Counted from the first letter of the stretch, positions 47,708 to 62,171 are shown. The stretch is 64,000 nucleotides of DNA from Prosapia bicincta (GCA_036971475.1 JBAIZL010000003.1:86916042-86980041); one strand, 5' to 3'. Numbers and translations are program-made. The notes: generated by a model from the sequence alone, not told the origin.

Positions 47708-48355
47708 AGTTAGTTTATATTTGTAGGAGCTTAGTATCGCGAATGGTGAGTTTATATTTGTAGCAGCTTAGTATCGCGAATGGTGAGTTTATATTTGTAG
47801 GAGTTTAGTATCGCGAATGGTGAGTTTAAATTTGTAGCAGCCTAGTATCATGCATGTGAGTTTATATTTGTAGGAGCTTAGTACAGTGAATTTTGAGTTT
47901 ATATTTATAGCAGCTTAGTATCGTGAATGGTGAGTTTGTATTTGTAGGAGCTTAGTATCGCGAATGGTGAGTTTATATTTGTAGGAGCTTAGTATCGCGA
48001 ATGGTGAGTTTATATTTGTAGGAGCTTAGTATCGCGAATGGTGAGTTTATATTTGTAGCAGCCTAGTATCATGCATGTGAGTTTATATTGGAGGAGCTTA
48101 GTACAGCGAAAGGTGAGTTTATATTTGTAGGAGCTTAGTATCGCGAATGGTGAGTTTATATTTGTAGCAGCCTAGTATCATGCATGTGAGTTTATATTTG
48201 TAGGAGCTTAGAACAGTGAATTTTGAGTTTATATTTATAGCAGCTTAGTATCGTGAATGGTGAGTTTGTATTTGTAGGAGCTTAGTTCCGCGAATAGTGA
48301 GTTTATATTTGTAGGAAATTAGTCCCACGAGTGGTAATTTTGTACTTGTAGAAGC
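47708..48355. repeat. 37-bp minisatellite, right block, about 17 units
   Basis: Same unit family as 43364-45367, mostly the subtype GAGCTTAGTATCGCGAATG, matching the diverged right edge of the left block. A set of about four units (ending in GTATCATGCATG and TTTTGAG variants) is repeated around 47820-47940 and 48160-48280. Confidence 0.95.
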
Positions 48356-49152
48356 TTAGTTTATGGTTTTAGAATACGAGAGTGTTATGAGTGTCTGAAT
48401 GTCGTTTTTACGAAATATCAGTAAAGTCGGGTAATTCCCTGGGATTGTAGGTTACGTATCGCCCTGGAGTGGTTTTACCGAGTGGCTTTTGCAACTTTCG
48501 CGTATAATTTGGTCCTTTCACTGCGCTCTCTGATAGCTTGAGTGTGGTTTAAAGAATTGTAACGTTACGATTATATTGTTTGACCAACAAAGCTCAACTG
48601 TTTTAAGAGTGTAAAAAGCAATACAATATTAAAATCTTGCTGAGCAAATTAATAAAGTGTCACGTCTTTTGGAAAGATCCTCAAAGAAAATGTTCATACA
48701 GCATAGGCCCTACTTGATGCCTGTCCCCTACCTGGGCATTATATGACTCTTATTTAACCTTACCTAATTGTTTCCCATTTTTATCCATTTTAGGTGACAA
48801 AAGTCATTCTGCCTGATCGCAATAAAACTACAGGGAAAATTTATTATATTTATGTACTACAAGGTTTCGTAAAAGACATAAAGTTTAATATAGGTTTTGG
48901 ATAAACATAAGAAAGCACGGAGTTAATTTGTGTTGTTGATCTGTTTTATCTGTGGCGTAAGGTAATTAGTTAAGCATAACATTTAGTGTAATTACAATAA
49001 ATACGTCATTAAGGCCTATATTTAACGCGTTTCAGTAATCAAGTCGTATTCATCACTTAGATTACATCAGGTAAAATGTAACTGAATATATGGCAAAGAC
49101 AAAATATTTTATTTATATATTATATGTGTGTGTGTGGGTTGGGGGTGTAATG

Positions 49153-49156
<4 letters not shown>
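48356..49156. other. unannotated intergenic DNA
   Basis: No gene recognised. A very weak hammerhead-like trace on the minus strand at 48990-49030 was not accepted. Confidence 0.45.

Positions 49157-49192
<36 letters not shown>
49157..49192. repeat. (TA)n microsatellite
   Basis: TA run directly abutting the palindrome that follows. Confidence 0.9.
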
Positions 49193-49197
<5 letters not shown>

Positions 49198-49405
49198 GAT
49201 TAAATAATATACACTAATTACATGAATTAATTTATTGAATAATACATTCAAAACTTTTCGTTGGTTGACATTACCAACAACCTCAGGAATTACTCATAGT
49301 AATTCCTGAGGTTGTTGGTAATGTCAACCAACGAAAAGTTTTGAATGTATTATTCAATAAATTAATTCCTGTAATTAGTGTATATTATTTAATCGTGAAA
49401 ATAAT
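49193..49405. mobile_element. near-perfect palindrome with degenerate hammerhead motifs
   Basis: Arms of about 100 bp (left from TTCAAGATTAAATAAT, right to its inverse) differ at only a few bases, around a centre at about 49297. Each arm has an outward motif: CTGAGGT (right arm from 49306), stem II GTTGGT with ACCAAC, then GAAAAG. The family is that of 9057-9298, but the core differs at two positions (CTGAGGT for CTGATGA) and the stem III box is no longer palindromic, so cleavage is unlikely. The very high arm identity implies recent formation or arm-to-arm conversion. Confidence 0.65.
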
Positions 49406-49437
49406 TCTAACAGGAAAACCTATTTGATATTTTACAT

Positions 49438-50982
<1,545 letters not shown>

Positions 50983-50985
<3 letters not shown>

Positions 50986-52214
50986 TTACAGAACTACCAA
51001 AATATGACTTTTTCTATAGTTATAAGCTCACAAACGAAATGGGCATCCAGAAACGAATTTCACTATCTCAAGCATTCTATGTTGCGGCCATTGTCCTTTC
51101 GTCTGTTTATAGTTCACTAACAAGGACAGAAATTACACGAAAGTTAATATTGTGCCGAATGTGGCATCACATTGGATCTATCTGGCGTCAAACAGACCGT
51201 CTCTAGATAGTGTTTATAGCTTGACCCTATTTGGGAGCTATAAAGTGTCGTAACGAAAAACCAGATGTAACCTTGCGCGCGGACTATCCAATAGTAATTG
51301 CCTTGAATGTCATGGAGATAGTGTCTTGCCATAAATTTATAGAAAGCCTGAATTATATTTGAGTTTGTGTTGGTCAGATTTTTTCGTAATGTTTTTCTAG
51401 ATTATTGTGTACCATAACCTTAAAAGAAATTTCTTCAAAACGATGTTCATGTATTACAAGGGTATTAATATAAAATGAAAGCAAGCTATAAGAATAGGTT
51501 TATCAAAATAATTGGTAACATTAGAAAATTAAAAAGTTTTTGAATTAGATTAAAACGTATCTTATATATCCTAAGCTAAATATAAATATCAGACTCATCT
51601 CTCTTCAGGATGTGACCTTGCCCACAAGGTGCCAGAACCAGAGGATCAGTGAGTATTCCCTTAGTCCTCTTATACCTCTTATCCTTCTAGCAAGGGATAT
51701 AACGCTTAGACACGTCTTTTATATTATCACTGTATATATAATTTTACTTTTGTGTTTTTTACGAAATAATTTCCCAACCACGAATCATCAAACCGCTTAC
51801 ACTCTCTATCAGCTTTGCACCGTTTGGAAAAAGTTTTACGCCTTTTAAGAACAAACAAGCTTTTTTTAACAAGTTTCAAACACAAGACATAGAACTGAAA
51901 AAGGACGGTGAAGAGCGATAGGAAAAAGGTGAGGGTAACATATCATGCTTGGACAAAGAAAGAGTACCATTCCTGATCCTGGATAGAGAGAGGGGAGAGG
52001 GAGAGAGGGGATGTTCCAACATTATCCTATAGGCACTAAAAAGAGTGCTATACCTGAGCTTGGGGAAGAAGAGAGATAGATAGGGAGAGAGAGAGATGGG
52101 GAGAGAAAGAGAGAGGGGGAGGGCTTCAACATTACTATCCATACCACTTATCCTATCCTACACGTATTACTCGAAATTGTATCTTAGAAGTACAAAAATA
52201 TTGAATAACAGCTC
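50983..52214. other. unannotated DNA with a GA-rich patch
   Basis: No gene recognised. 51985-52120 is rich in GAGAG. Confidence 0.5.
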
Positions 52215-52660
52215 CTAAGTGCTGTCGGAAGCGTCAGGGTGGGGGCCAAGGGCATCAACAAAAAGGGGGGGCATCAACTCGGTCGTAATAATCCCCCAAA
52301 TCAGTCAAGTTACCTAAATGCATACTTTATTTTACTTTAGGGCGCAAACTAAAGAACTGTGTAATATTAAGGGATATTCCTAAAGATTTTAATTATTGAT
52401 GCATTTAAATATTATTAACAATTTAATTTGCTAATTAACTAATGCTCCTAATACTTCAGGCACAAATAAAACTAAAAAATGTATTAATTTTTAATAACAC
52501 TTATTTATTGGTAAATCTTGGTAGTTGAATTTATATACGGTGCCTGCGCACTATACAATTTCCAATGAAGGACTACGGGAGTAGTTTCTTTTTCTTTATA
52601 GGGATGGCTTCTTTTTTTCCCCTTGACCCCTCCCTTCGGTGCGCCACTGGCTGTCGTTGT
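52215..52660. mobile_element. possible eroded DNA transposon
   Basis: Left phrase GGTGGGGGCCAAGGGC and the inverse of the right phrase (GCGCACCGAAGGGAGGGG, TCAAGGGG) are similar G-rich ends facing each other around AT-rich sequence. This resembles hAT-like MITEs with CAGTGGCG-type ends. The match is imperfect and no target duplication was found. Confidence 0.3.
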
Positions 52661-53344
52661 GTACAATATTACTACAGACGTACAACTAACAATATACGAC
52701 TAAACTTTTGTCGTTTTTTTGTTTTATTTTTCATCGTAAGCATAAGAGGATACTTATGGGACACTTAAAAGTCTTGGTCGGGCCGCAGTTTGACCAGTGA
52801 TGTAGAGTATCGATACTGTGCTTCGATTGTATCGAGATTTTATCCTGAATGACGGAATCATTTGCATTGAACAAAAGGTAGAGAATATCGATTGTCTACT
52901 ATAATAGTATACTAGGCGTGTTTCCTCGTAAACTGGAAGTATGGACGCCTTACGTTAACAATGTGCTGCTAACAAAATGGCGTGGTGTGACACGTCGGTC
53001 TCTTTGATATGCGTTATCAGTGAGGTAACAATAAAGGCGAGGTGACTGTTGCCTATCTTTAGACTATGACGTCACTTTATCTAAGGTTATGTTGTGTTAC
53101 AGCGGAGGAGTGATGCTGTTGAGATAGTACCTGCTTTAACATGACGGTCACCTACACTGCTGAAGTCGCCACTTGTAGAGGTTTTGGCTGTTTTCTAAAA
53201 CTTCTTGTAAGGTGAGTTATCTGTACATATATAAGTAAATTTGACTTTGTTTAATGCTAAACCGCTTCTTGTTGTAATAGTCTCTGCTACGTTGTGCGGT
53301 ATTATGATGAATATCGTAATAGCTCTGATAATCCTAGCATTGTT
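52661..53344. other. unannotated intergenic DNA
   Basis: Nothing recognised. Confidence 0.5.
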
Positions 53345-53510
53345 ATAATATCTCTTGACGACGCGTTTCGGAGAACCTCCATCATCAGTACTTGAAAGTT
53401 CTGACGTTTATCAATCATAACGCTCTATATACCAGAAAGTACTAGAAAGGAGTATATAGAACGTTCTGAGGATGTAGATTCTCCGAAACGCGTCGTTAGG
53501 AGGTAATATG
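53345..53510. mobile_element. inverted pair with hammerhead motifs, left arm intact
   Basis: Left arm: minus-strand CTGATGA, stem II, GAAACGCGTC. Right arm: plus-strand CTGAGGATG, TTCTCC, GAAACGCGTC. Spacer about 75 bp. Outside the motifs the arms are less alike than in the other palindromes. Confidence 0.55.
53356..53392 (-). ncRNA. hammerhead ribozyme motif, intact core
   Basis: Minus strand: CTGATGA (complement of 53382-53388), stem II GGAG with CTCC over GTT, GAAA, then the self-complementary ACGCGT and C. The core and stem II are canonical. Stem I next to the core pairs poorly in my reading, so activity is doubtful. Confidence 0.55.
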
Positions 53511-54239
53511 GTAAAAAGCATGAACATATCAAACTGCCTATTTTACTTCATGCCAGCTGTTGTTTAGCTACTTCAAATCACAAGGTAATACATTAAAACT
53601 AAATAAAAACAACAGTTGTATAGACTTAACATATAGTACCTGGTGTTAAACGTTTCTAGGAGTAAAGTAGTATATTTTTCGAAATGTAGTAGCTATTAAA
53701 AGTAACACTATTTTTTGCTAATGTAAACAGTAATATGTTTTTATTAATCGTAAAGATTTTTAAACATAACAAAACAGCGAGTTTTTTTTTACCAAAATTA
53801 TAATAGTGATAAGAAAATAATTCGCTGTTTGAAAAAGATGCTATTTGACTTGATAGGTGAAAAATATTAACAAAAATTGTATTTTCTAGAACAAATAAAA
53901 ATAAGTAAGGTGAATATTTATATTTTTCAACTGCTTATCATGTTTCCGACTACTATTTCGGTACATTGTCAGCATTAGTTCTAATTGTAGTATGTATTGT
54001 TAGTGCAACGAGAGACATAGGTAAAGGCGGGTATAGAGCACAGATTAATCAGTGGAACCTAAACGTTTTTATTCTAGATTCTCTAAAAGGAAAAATATTT
54101 CCTTTTGGCGTCGCCTGTAGGGTTAATTGGTCACCATTTTGTTGGTAGTAATGTTTTAAGTAAATTTTTATGTATTATTATTTTTTAATAATGTTGTTAG
54201 TACAGTACAAAAACGTACCGGTATATTATAAATATATAA
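53511..54239. other. unannotated AT-rich DNA
   Basis: No supported gene. Confidence 0.5.
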
Positions 54240-54370
54240 AACCGCTGGAACCTTTTATTTATGTCCTGATGTTTATGTAACTGACTAATTTCCTCTGAAG
54301 ATGATTGCTTTGCAAGGGAAATGTCCATCAGGATATAAATAAAAAGTGTTTGTGGTTTTATTTATTTATA
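54240..54370 (+). ncRNA. hairpin with hammerhead-like centre
   Basis: TTTATTTATGTCCTGATG (from 54254) pairs with CATCAGGATATAAATAAA (to about 54343). Enclosed are CTGAAGA (54295-54301), TTGC/GCAA stem-loop, GAAA (54318-54321) and TGTC. The layout is hammerhead-like but the core is CTGAAGA and about 25 nt separate the 5' arm from the core, so catalysis is uncertain. Confidence 0.45.
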
Positions 54371-55649
54371 ACTAAAAATCATACTATAGCTACTCCAAGG
54401 TATTAATACTGGTAAGTATTTTAGAAATTGTTTTAAAACTGTAAAAATAGATCAGTAGTCTATGGTTTGGATCTAGGTTGTGTAGGTGAGTCACCGTAAG
54501 AATTTTACTTATTTATTTAAAAATGTATGAAGTGGGTAAAAAATAGACAGACTATTAATATATAGCGTAGCAGCTGTTATCTCTTAAAAAAACTGTTTAA
54601 CTAAAAATTGTACTGCTAATTACAGCATTGCGTACTGTCACAAATTGTGACTCATTTCACGATATTTGTAACCTAAACGGCAAGTTGTGAGTCATGCCGT
54701 GACGCCCCTGACAACCATTCGTGGTACCCCAGAGTATCACTTTGTGAATCGCTGGATAAAATGTTATAAATTTAAATAATATTCCACAATTAACCAGGAG
54801 TTTGTTTTCTATACCTTGTTTAGGCCTATCGCATCAGAATAATTCATCATTTAATCATCCTGCCATCATTAACTTATAATATAAAGCACACTTAAGTTCA
54901 GGTTTTCTAGCTCTAATGAAATGAGTTTAGACATGTTTCTCATTTTCGAGTTTAAAACATTTTTTATTAATAATTCTCCGGCTTCCTTCATTTATGCCGA
55001 TCTAAAACCGTGGGTTAAAATGGTAAAATATTATTAAACGATGCTCTTAGCGCACAACGGGGCCACTGATTCTCCAAAGTCGTTGCTCTTTCCACAGTTT
55101 ACCAGCATCAGAAGTGACGTTACAAGTAGTGTGTTTGGATTGGTTTTTTAAAATAATTCGTTTTACGAAAGAAAGGGGTTGAGTGAAATGTTATTACTTT
55201 TAGGTGTCTGAGCATTATACCATAAAGGGGTATTTTACATCTATTATTTCAAAGCTGCGTGTGATTTGAAGTTTGACTTTAACAGTTGTTACAAGGTTTC
55301 AGATGGTCGTTTTCATGACGTACCGAAAGGGGAACCCACTTGTATCATCATAAATGTACGGTTCTGTCATAAATAATACAGAGATTCACGAATTGAACAC
55401 TTCGGGATATGATTTTACATCGAAAAAAAGGTCCCTAAATGCTTCTTTAGCGAGTTACGGTTAGAGAATGTTTTCGCCCGTATTTAAACTCCTTCCATGA
55501 GATAAGACGTACTAAAACTTTCGGAGAAATAAGGGGTGAAAATCGTGATTTTTGACCAGTGAAGCCCAGACAATTTGTCACAGATTAGTATTTCAAATAG
55601 TTTTTGAGATATTAGTGTTGAAACGGAAAAATACTATAAAACTTCCTTT
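54371..55649. other. unannotated intergenic DNA
   Basis: No supported gene. 54690-54760 contains an eroded phrase like a hAT terminus. Confidence 0.45.
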
Positions 55650-55860
55650 TTCAATTTCTTCCATTAGTTCACAGTTTTCTTATTTATATATTAGTAGGCC
55701 TATATCTTGTTCAAATTTTCAATCATTAATCAAATACATTTTATTTATTCTCTCAAGTTCAAATAAATTTTTTTAAACTTGTAGGGAACGACACTTGATG
55801 TTAATACAGGTTTTTCTAATATTAATTCATGAATTACATTTATTAATGAATTAATTTGAG
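55650..55860 (-). mobile_element. SINE 3'-tail fragment
   Basis: CCATTAGTTCACA, ATATCTTGTTC, TTTTCAATCATTAAT, CTCAAGTTCAAAT and GACACTTGATGTTAATACAG match the tail of the SINE copies in order. The tRNA-like part is missing. A 74-codon frame through it is chance. Confidence 0.6.
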
Positions 55861-57009
55861 TCTATACGGAGAAAAACTTTTCACAAAAGGGGCAAGATAT
55901 GCAATAAAGTTATTTCGTCCCATTTGGCTTATAATAAGTTATAACATACGATTTCATAAAAACAGCTGATTTTATGTCGTTGAACAGCGGTTTTAATGCA
56001 TAGGATATGTTACTTTATTTATATTTATTAAATATTTATTACAAATTAACAAAAATTAAAATTTTATTTATTGACTTGAGTAAGAATTTACTTTAATTTT
56101 TTTTTTATTTATACTTGTTTATAACTTATGTACAATAACTTTGTAAAATTGGTAACAATTCTGAACAAATAATTGTAAACAAAGTCAACTACTAAACAAA
56201 TATCATTTTAAGAAAATAAAATATAATTAACATTAAATTATAAACGCAACTTTTAAATAATTAAAATCATTTAAATTTCAAGTCAGTGTTTCGATATATT
56301 ATTTTTAAATGCAGATGAGTGAAGTAAAAATGCCGTCTTTTTTCACGTTTTTGAATTTTCATAATTTATAAAGTAATGGCTGTACAAATCTAAAATTTAG
56401 GATACTTAACATCTCTTACTCCGTGTTCCCCTGTTGTGAGTAAAGGCTAATATGAGCACATCAGCGTTTATGAAGCTTACCTGTGTTGTGAGGTATGGAA
56501 GTGAAATTCCCTGTGCCTGTACAAAGTCGGATCACGCATACTTGTACGTGCTGAAACTTTGCACACGTAACTACGCCTGTATACAACTTTTGGCGGTGTT
56601 GCGTGGCAGCGTATCCTCTAAGGGCGACACTCCTGTATTTGGTGCCTAGGTAGTTAGGGGTCCCAGTTACTAAGTAACAAAACGATTCACCTCGTTGTAT
56701 GGATTTTACGTTTGGCACTTGCCCTGCCGTTGTTCACCCACAACAAATACTAGAAACCTTCACTAAACAGTTCTTGGAAATGTTCTAGCACTTTTGGACT
56801 ATAACTTTATATCTGACCAGCAGATATTATATCGGCTCGATATCCCGTTTCATATCAGGGCGTTTTTTATCGCTTCTAAACATTTTCATCTTTAGTTAAA
56901 AAATACAATTATGTCCTTTGTTAAATGGGAAAAATTATATGAATATATCAGTAAAATCTAAAATTTCAAACTTTTGTTTATATATATATAAATATCGCAA
57001 TATGTATTT
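55861..57009. other. unannotated AT-rich DNA
   Basis: No supported gene. Overlapping frames of 65 and 85 codons lie on opposite strands at 56452-56718 in a more GC-rich patch; neither has a motif I recognise. Confidence 0.45.
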
Positions 57010-57052
57010 GTATGTTGTTGGTACTGTTAGCCAACGAAAAGCTTTGAATTGT
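57010..57052 (+). ncRNA. hammerhead relic, core lost
   Basis: TGTTGGTACTGTTAGCCAAC, GAAAAGCTTTGAATT and downstream TTCTTGTATTTG match the motif at 9213-9262, but CTGATGA is replaced by TTGTATG-like sequence. A (TA)n run follows. Confidence 0.5.
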
Positions 57053-57103
57053 AAATTCAATTATAATTCTTGTATTTGTATTTTGACTTGGTTCTTTATA
57101 TAT

Positions 57104-57155
<52 letters not shown>
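57104..57155. repeat. (TA)n microsatellite
   Basis: About 25 TA units. Confidence 0.9.
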
Positions 57156-57162
<7 letters not shown>

Positions 57163-57269
57163 TTCACGCCGTCCATTATTTTTCCGTTGCACTGACTGTA
57201 TGAAGTTATTATTATTACTTGTAACTAATTTTTTCCACCACTAAGTGCAATAATTTTACCATGTGTGAT

Positions 57270-57305
57270 GAGGTACCCTTCGGTCACAAGACCATTGTCG
57301 AATCA
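57270..57305 (-). ncRNA. hammerhead-like motif with CGACAAT box (left arm)
   Basis: Minus strand: CGACAAT (complement of 57294-57300), perfect stem II GGTC-TTGT-GACC, then GAAGGGTACCTC. GAAA has become GAAG; GGTACC is self-complementary. Confidence 0.45.
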
Positions 57306-57430
57306 TTGAATATTTTTCTCTATTTTTCTGATATGAATGTTCTGTCCGTGATATTGGTATTTGTTGACGTCATACATATTTACTAAACATACTAAACATA
57401 ACTAAACAAACTAAATACATACAACGAAAA

Positions 57431-57633
57431 CATAAAATTCACCGTCGAAACAGAAACAAACAGAACAATTAACTATCTTGACATTACATTAAATATAAAT
57501 GATAATAAAATAGAAACTACAATACACAGAAAACCCACTTCCAACAACATCACAAAACACTACGAATCTAACCACCCCTGGACACACAAAATTAACACTT
57601 ACAGTAACATGATAAATAAAGCAATAAAATAAA
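57431..57633 (+). pseudogene. Penelope-type RT, C-terminal piece
   Basis: The frame reads INYLDITLNINDNK, then THRKPT-like IHRKPTSNNITKHYESNHPW and HKINTYSNMINKAI before a stop. This is the conserved thumb region (NFLDLTI, YRKPT, SxHPxxHK) found after the palm in Penelope-like RTs. The palm with its YxDD is missing. Confidence 0.7.
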
Positions 57634-57897
57634 TACAAGATAACAAACAAAAATTATATGAAGAATTAGATAACATTACAAAAATAGGAATAGAAAATGG
57701 ATACAACAAACACGTTATAAAAAACATATACAATAAATTTACAAAAAATCCTAACCTCAACACAACACTACAACCTGAATACAAAAATAATAAAAATAAA
57801 AAAATCTACCTTAAATATAAATACACCAATAACAAAATAGAAAAATTCACAAATATATGCAACAAAGAATACTACTCTACAACATACAAACCAAATA

Positions 57898-58380
57898 ACA
57901 AAATATGTTAATAACACAAACCACAAAACAAATACAGAAAAACATAACCTATCAGGAATTTACAAAATTACATGTAACGACTACAACGCATTTTACTTAG
58001 GGAAAACAACCAGATCATTTAAGATAAGATTTGAAGACCATTACAGAGCATTCAAAAATAAAAATACAAAAACATCAAATGTTGCAGAACACCTAATATC
58101 ACATAAACATGAAATAACAAAGTACGAAAATAACCTAACCATACTTGAAATAAATAATGACCCAATAGGACTAAACTCACTAGAAAAATACCATATTTAT
58201 AAAAACATACACAATTTAATGAACCTACAGACAACATACGCAGCCGATTTACTATTTAAAAACATTATACACGAGGCTCAAGAAGAAATATGTATGACCA
58301 ACAAGTACCAACATCACGGACCGAACATTCACATCAGAAAAATAGAGAAAAAAATCAGTGATTCGACAATGGTCAAGTGA
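57898..58380 (+). CDS. GIY-YIG endonuclease, open frame of about 160 codons
   Basis: GIYKITCNDYNAFYLGKTT followed by RSFKIRFEDH gives the GIY and Y-x-G strands and the catalytic arginine; the second cysteine of the usual CxxC is tyrosine here. AEHLISHKHE and LEKYHIYKN supply the conserved histidine and glutamate. It stays open from about 57898 to the TGA at 58378-58380, with no obvious start codon, as expected for the C-terminal domain of an RT-endonuclease fusion. Its last codons read through the right inverted repeat and end inside the hammerhead-like stem II. The only Penelope endonuclease in the window that looks uninterrupted. Confidence 0.7.
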   Translation, partial: TKYVNNTNHKTNTEKHNLSGIYKITCNDYNAFYLGKTTRSFKIRFEDHYRAFKNKNTKTSNVAEHLISHKHEITKYENNLTILEINNDPIGLNSLEKYHIYKNIHNLMNLQTTYAADLLFKNIIHEAQEEICMTNKYQHHGPNIHIRKIEKKISDSTMVK

Positions 58381-58396
58381 ACGAAAGGTACCTCAT
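58360..58396 (+). ncRNA. hammerhead-like motif with CGACAAT box (right arm)
   Basis: CGACAAT at 58364-58370, GGTC-AAGT-GAAC with one mismatch, GAAA at 58383-58386, then the self-complementary GGTACC (58387-58392) and TC. Same layout as a hammerhead except for the first box. Confidence 0.45.
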
Positions 58397-58440
58397 CACA
58401 TAAGGTAAAATTATTGCACTTAGTGGTGGAAAAAATTATT

Positions 58441-58690
58441 TATTCGTTATTTAGAACCTTTTTTATATTACAAAATGTCCTGCAGAATATTCATGTGTAC
58501 AGAATGCAATGAAGTTGCTTGTTACAACAACTGGGATACAATTTTCATATTCCTTTGTTTTATTTCTTTTGCAGCAAATATATATTTTTTATGTAAACTT
58601 ATAACGTATTGGTCTTAGAAAAAATACCCTACAAAATGTAGCAGATACTTTGGATTTTTCGTAGAATAAATTGTAGAAAAAATAAATGAA
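58441..58690. other. unannotated DNA
   Basis: Nothing recognised. Confidence 0.5.
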
Positions 58691-58693
58691 GTT

Positions 58694-59756
<1,063 letters not shown>

Positions 59757-59820
<64 letters not shown>
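59757..59820. repeat. (TA)n microsatellite
   Basis: About 31 TA units. Confidence 0.9.
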
Positions 59821-59821
<1 letters not shown>

Positions 59822-61309
59822 CAAACGTTGTTTAAATGTTTTACCTTTATATTATATTATAATTACCTTACCTTTCTAACAGTCACACCTTTGGGTTTAT
59901 AAATAATTAAACAATCACATAAATTTAATATCACCTATATTTATTCAACTGACCTCCAAGTCTTACAAATTATACCAAACATACGTTAATTTGATGCAGT
60001 GACAAAGATTGATTGCATAACTAATGCTACAATTGCTATAAAGGTTGACTCTTAAGGCTCTAGGTTTTTATATACGAGTAATAAACTTTAATAAATACAG
60101 TGTTAGATTGCTCTTCTTCTCGGGTTTTTATTACGGGATCTTCTATAAATTTGAAAATTCTGAAAAAAAAACTAGATTAATTTTTATAAAGACAGTGAAT
60201 TTAAATTGTTTCTGAATTTACTAAATTATAAAATCTCTGTTGGCTGAATCTAATATGATAAAGTTTGTACTTATTGTTTGCGCTCCTGGAATTCACTGCT
60301 GCTGGAGTTACTTCTTAACTTTATGCTTACACAATACCTAACCTTACTTCCCTATTTTCTTTAATATCTGCTTAAATCATTACTCGTCGCACTTTTAGAA
60401 TTTCTTTACATAAATAACTAATAAATTCCGTTTACAATTCCCTTAACTCTTCTAAATTTATTTACTCCTTTTTAAACATTTCTTACAACTGGTTTTCGCC
60501 CAAATACGTCTGCTCCTTTCCGAAGCTCCCAAAACTTAGCTCACTTTGCCCGATGATTTTAGTTTTAAGAACGGGCATTATATCCCCCTTTTATATCCCA
60601 GCCATTGAAATTTAACTTTCTAATATTTCGAAATAATTAAATCAATTTCGTTTTTTGTTTCATTTTTAAGGGTTTTTTGTTTACAAAGACTGTTAACTTT
60701 CTCTGTATAAGAAACGTATACAATTAACATTTTCTACCTGTGTGAAAGACAAAGACAGTCATGAACAAACAATGGGCTCGTAGACGTGGGAACAAGCGGT
60801 TGTTTGCTGACAATACTGGCTGTATAAGATAGCACCTCTTAATATCAACCCATTGTTTGTTGTTGCGACTGATTTAAAGAAAAACGTGACCAGTGGAAAA
60901 ATATTGGAATTTTTAGTGAAAGATAACTTTAAAATTAACTTTAAAATTAATTGTATTGTTTGGATCACGTTGCGTTAAAGTATTTTATACAAACTGTGTG
61001 ATCACTTTGCCCTCAGCACCACGTGACGAGTATTAGTATAAAGGTAGATACATATCTTCGACGCCAATAGAGATCAGGTTACTATTTTGTTCTTTGATGA
61101 GTCGTTAATGTTTTGAGATGTGTGCATAGGGGCGTACATCGGGGGGAATCTGGGGTCCGAAATAGCCCACAGTAAAAGAGATACCAGGAGCTCGTCTGAA
61201 CCCTATGACGAAATGTCAAACAAATTATACTTTTCTCAATAATTCCCTTTTGAATTATGCTTACGAGAATGACATAAGCAGCAAACATACAAAATAATTC
61301 GAAACTCAC
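59821..61309. other. unannotated AT-rich DNA
   Basis: No supported gene. AACAAACAATGGG at about 60765 and its inverse CCCATTGTTTGTT at about 60850 form a 100-bp hairpin that could be a tiny foldback element. Confidence 0.45.
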
Positions 61310-61490
61310 AAATATGTTTTGAAAAATGTCTTTATTGTCATGCGTGTTTCAGCAGCCTAGCTTTCATCTTATGTAAGGGTGAATACGGAGTAGTTAATAC
61401 TGGGATTTAGTGTTCAACCGTCAGTGATAATGACAGCTTGGCCGTCGAAACATGTATGGCATTAAATACATTTATATTTGTGAGAGCCGA
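61310..61490. mobile_element. inverted pair with degenerate hammerhead motifs
   Basis: Right arm: GTGATAATGACAG, CCGTC, GAAACATGTA, related to the motif at 23464 and sharing upstream GGAGTAGT and TACTGG phrases with 23087-23130. Left arm on the minus strand: GATGAAAGCTAGGCTGCTGAAACACGC-like, split by changes. Neither core is canonical. Confidence 0.45.
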
Positions 61491-62171
61491 GTGCACGTGT
61501 GCTACTACCTTCAATAGTTTTACTTTTTAATAAAAAAAAGATTAAACAAATAGGCCTACTAGTAAGTATTTATTTTTAGACTTTTTTTTAGTTTACTAGC
61601 CTACAAATACATCGACAAGGGAAATGAGGGTTTGAAAATAGGGCCACTTTTAGTAAGAGGGGCAGCAGGAGACCCAGAAAAAATATTAAAAAAATGTACT
61701 TTGTTCTATAATCGCTTTGTATACAGTAATTATTATAGTGTAATAATATAATTAACAATAAAAGCTTTTAAATATATCCCATTTTAAAAGACACATTGGG
61801 GCTGAGGGTTGTCCTCTTTTATAAAAGTACGTTATAAAGAAAAGTGTCCTCGCAAAGTGGTTAAAATGAAAATAAATTGAAATTGTGAATTAATAAAAAA
61901 AATAAATAAAAACTCGATTAAAAGATGTGTAGTTTTTATGTAGAGCGGTTAAAAATGAATCAATTCATCCACTGCAGTAAAATTTAGCGACAGTACTAAG
62001 AAAAGGGTTTTAAGTATTAAAAGTCTTCAGTTTGAAAGCTTTTTGTTCTAAGGAAGAGAAGATTTAGTGGCTGGCTCAGATAGGCAGGGTGTATATTTGT
62101 TTACGAAATATTTGTCAGCACGTGATAAGTCAGTGATGTACTAACTTCAACACACTTTTCCTTGTAAATGT
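61491..62171. other. unannotated DNA
   Basis: Nothing recognised. Confidence 0.5.

Larger units (their letters stand above)
57228..58440 (+). mobile_element. 5'-truncated Penelope-like element with inverted terminal repeats
   Basis: Inverted repeats of about 130 bp bound it: TTTTTCCACCACTAAGTGCA at 57228 and its inverse ending at about 58440. Between them are the C-terminal piece of a Penelope-type reverse transcriptase and a complete-looking GIY-YIG endonuclease, both on the plus strand. The arms contain hammerhead-like motifs with a CGACAAT box. The catalytic RT palm is absent, so the unit could not move alone. It is a different family from 45368-47707 by sequence. Confidence 0.8.

Noticed and set aside
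48985..49030. Minus-strand trace GTGATGAATACGAC with GAAACGCGTTA
   Set aside because: Palindrome box present but no stem II pairing; kept out of the feature list.
56452..56718. 65- and 85-codon overlapping frames
   Set aside because: No recognisable motif; no evidence of splicing or neighbours. Could be part of an unknown transposon, but I cannot support it.
57599..58237. Minus-strand frames of 61 codons in the Penelope-like element
   Set aside because: Antisense to RT and endonuclease sequence on the plus strand.
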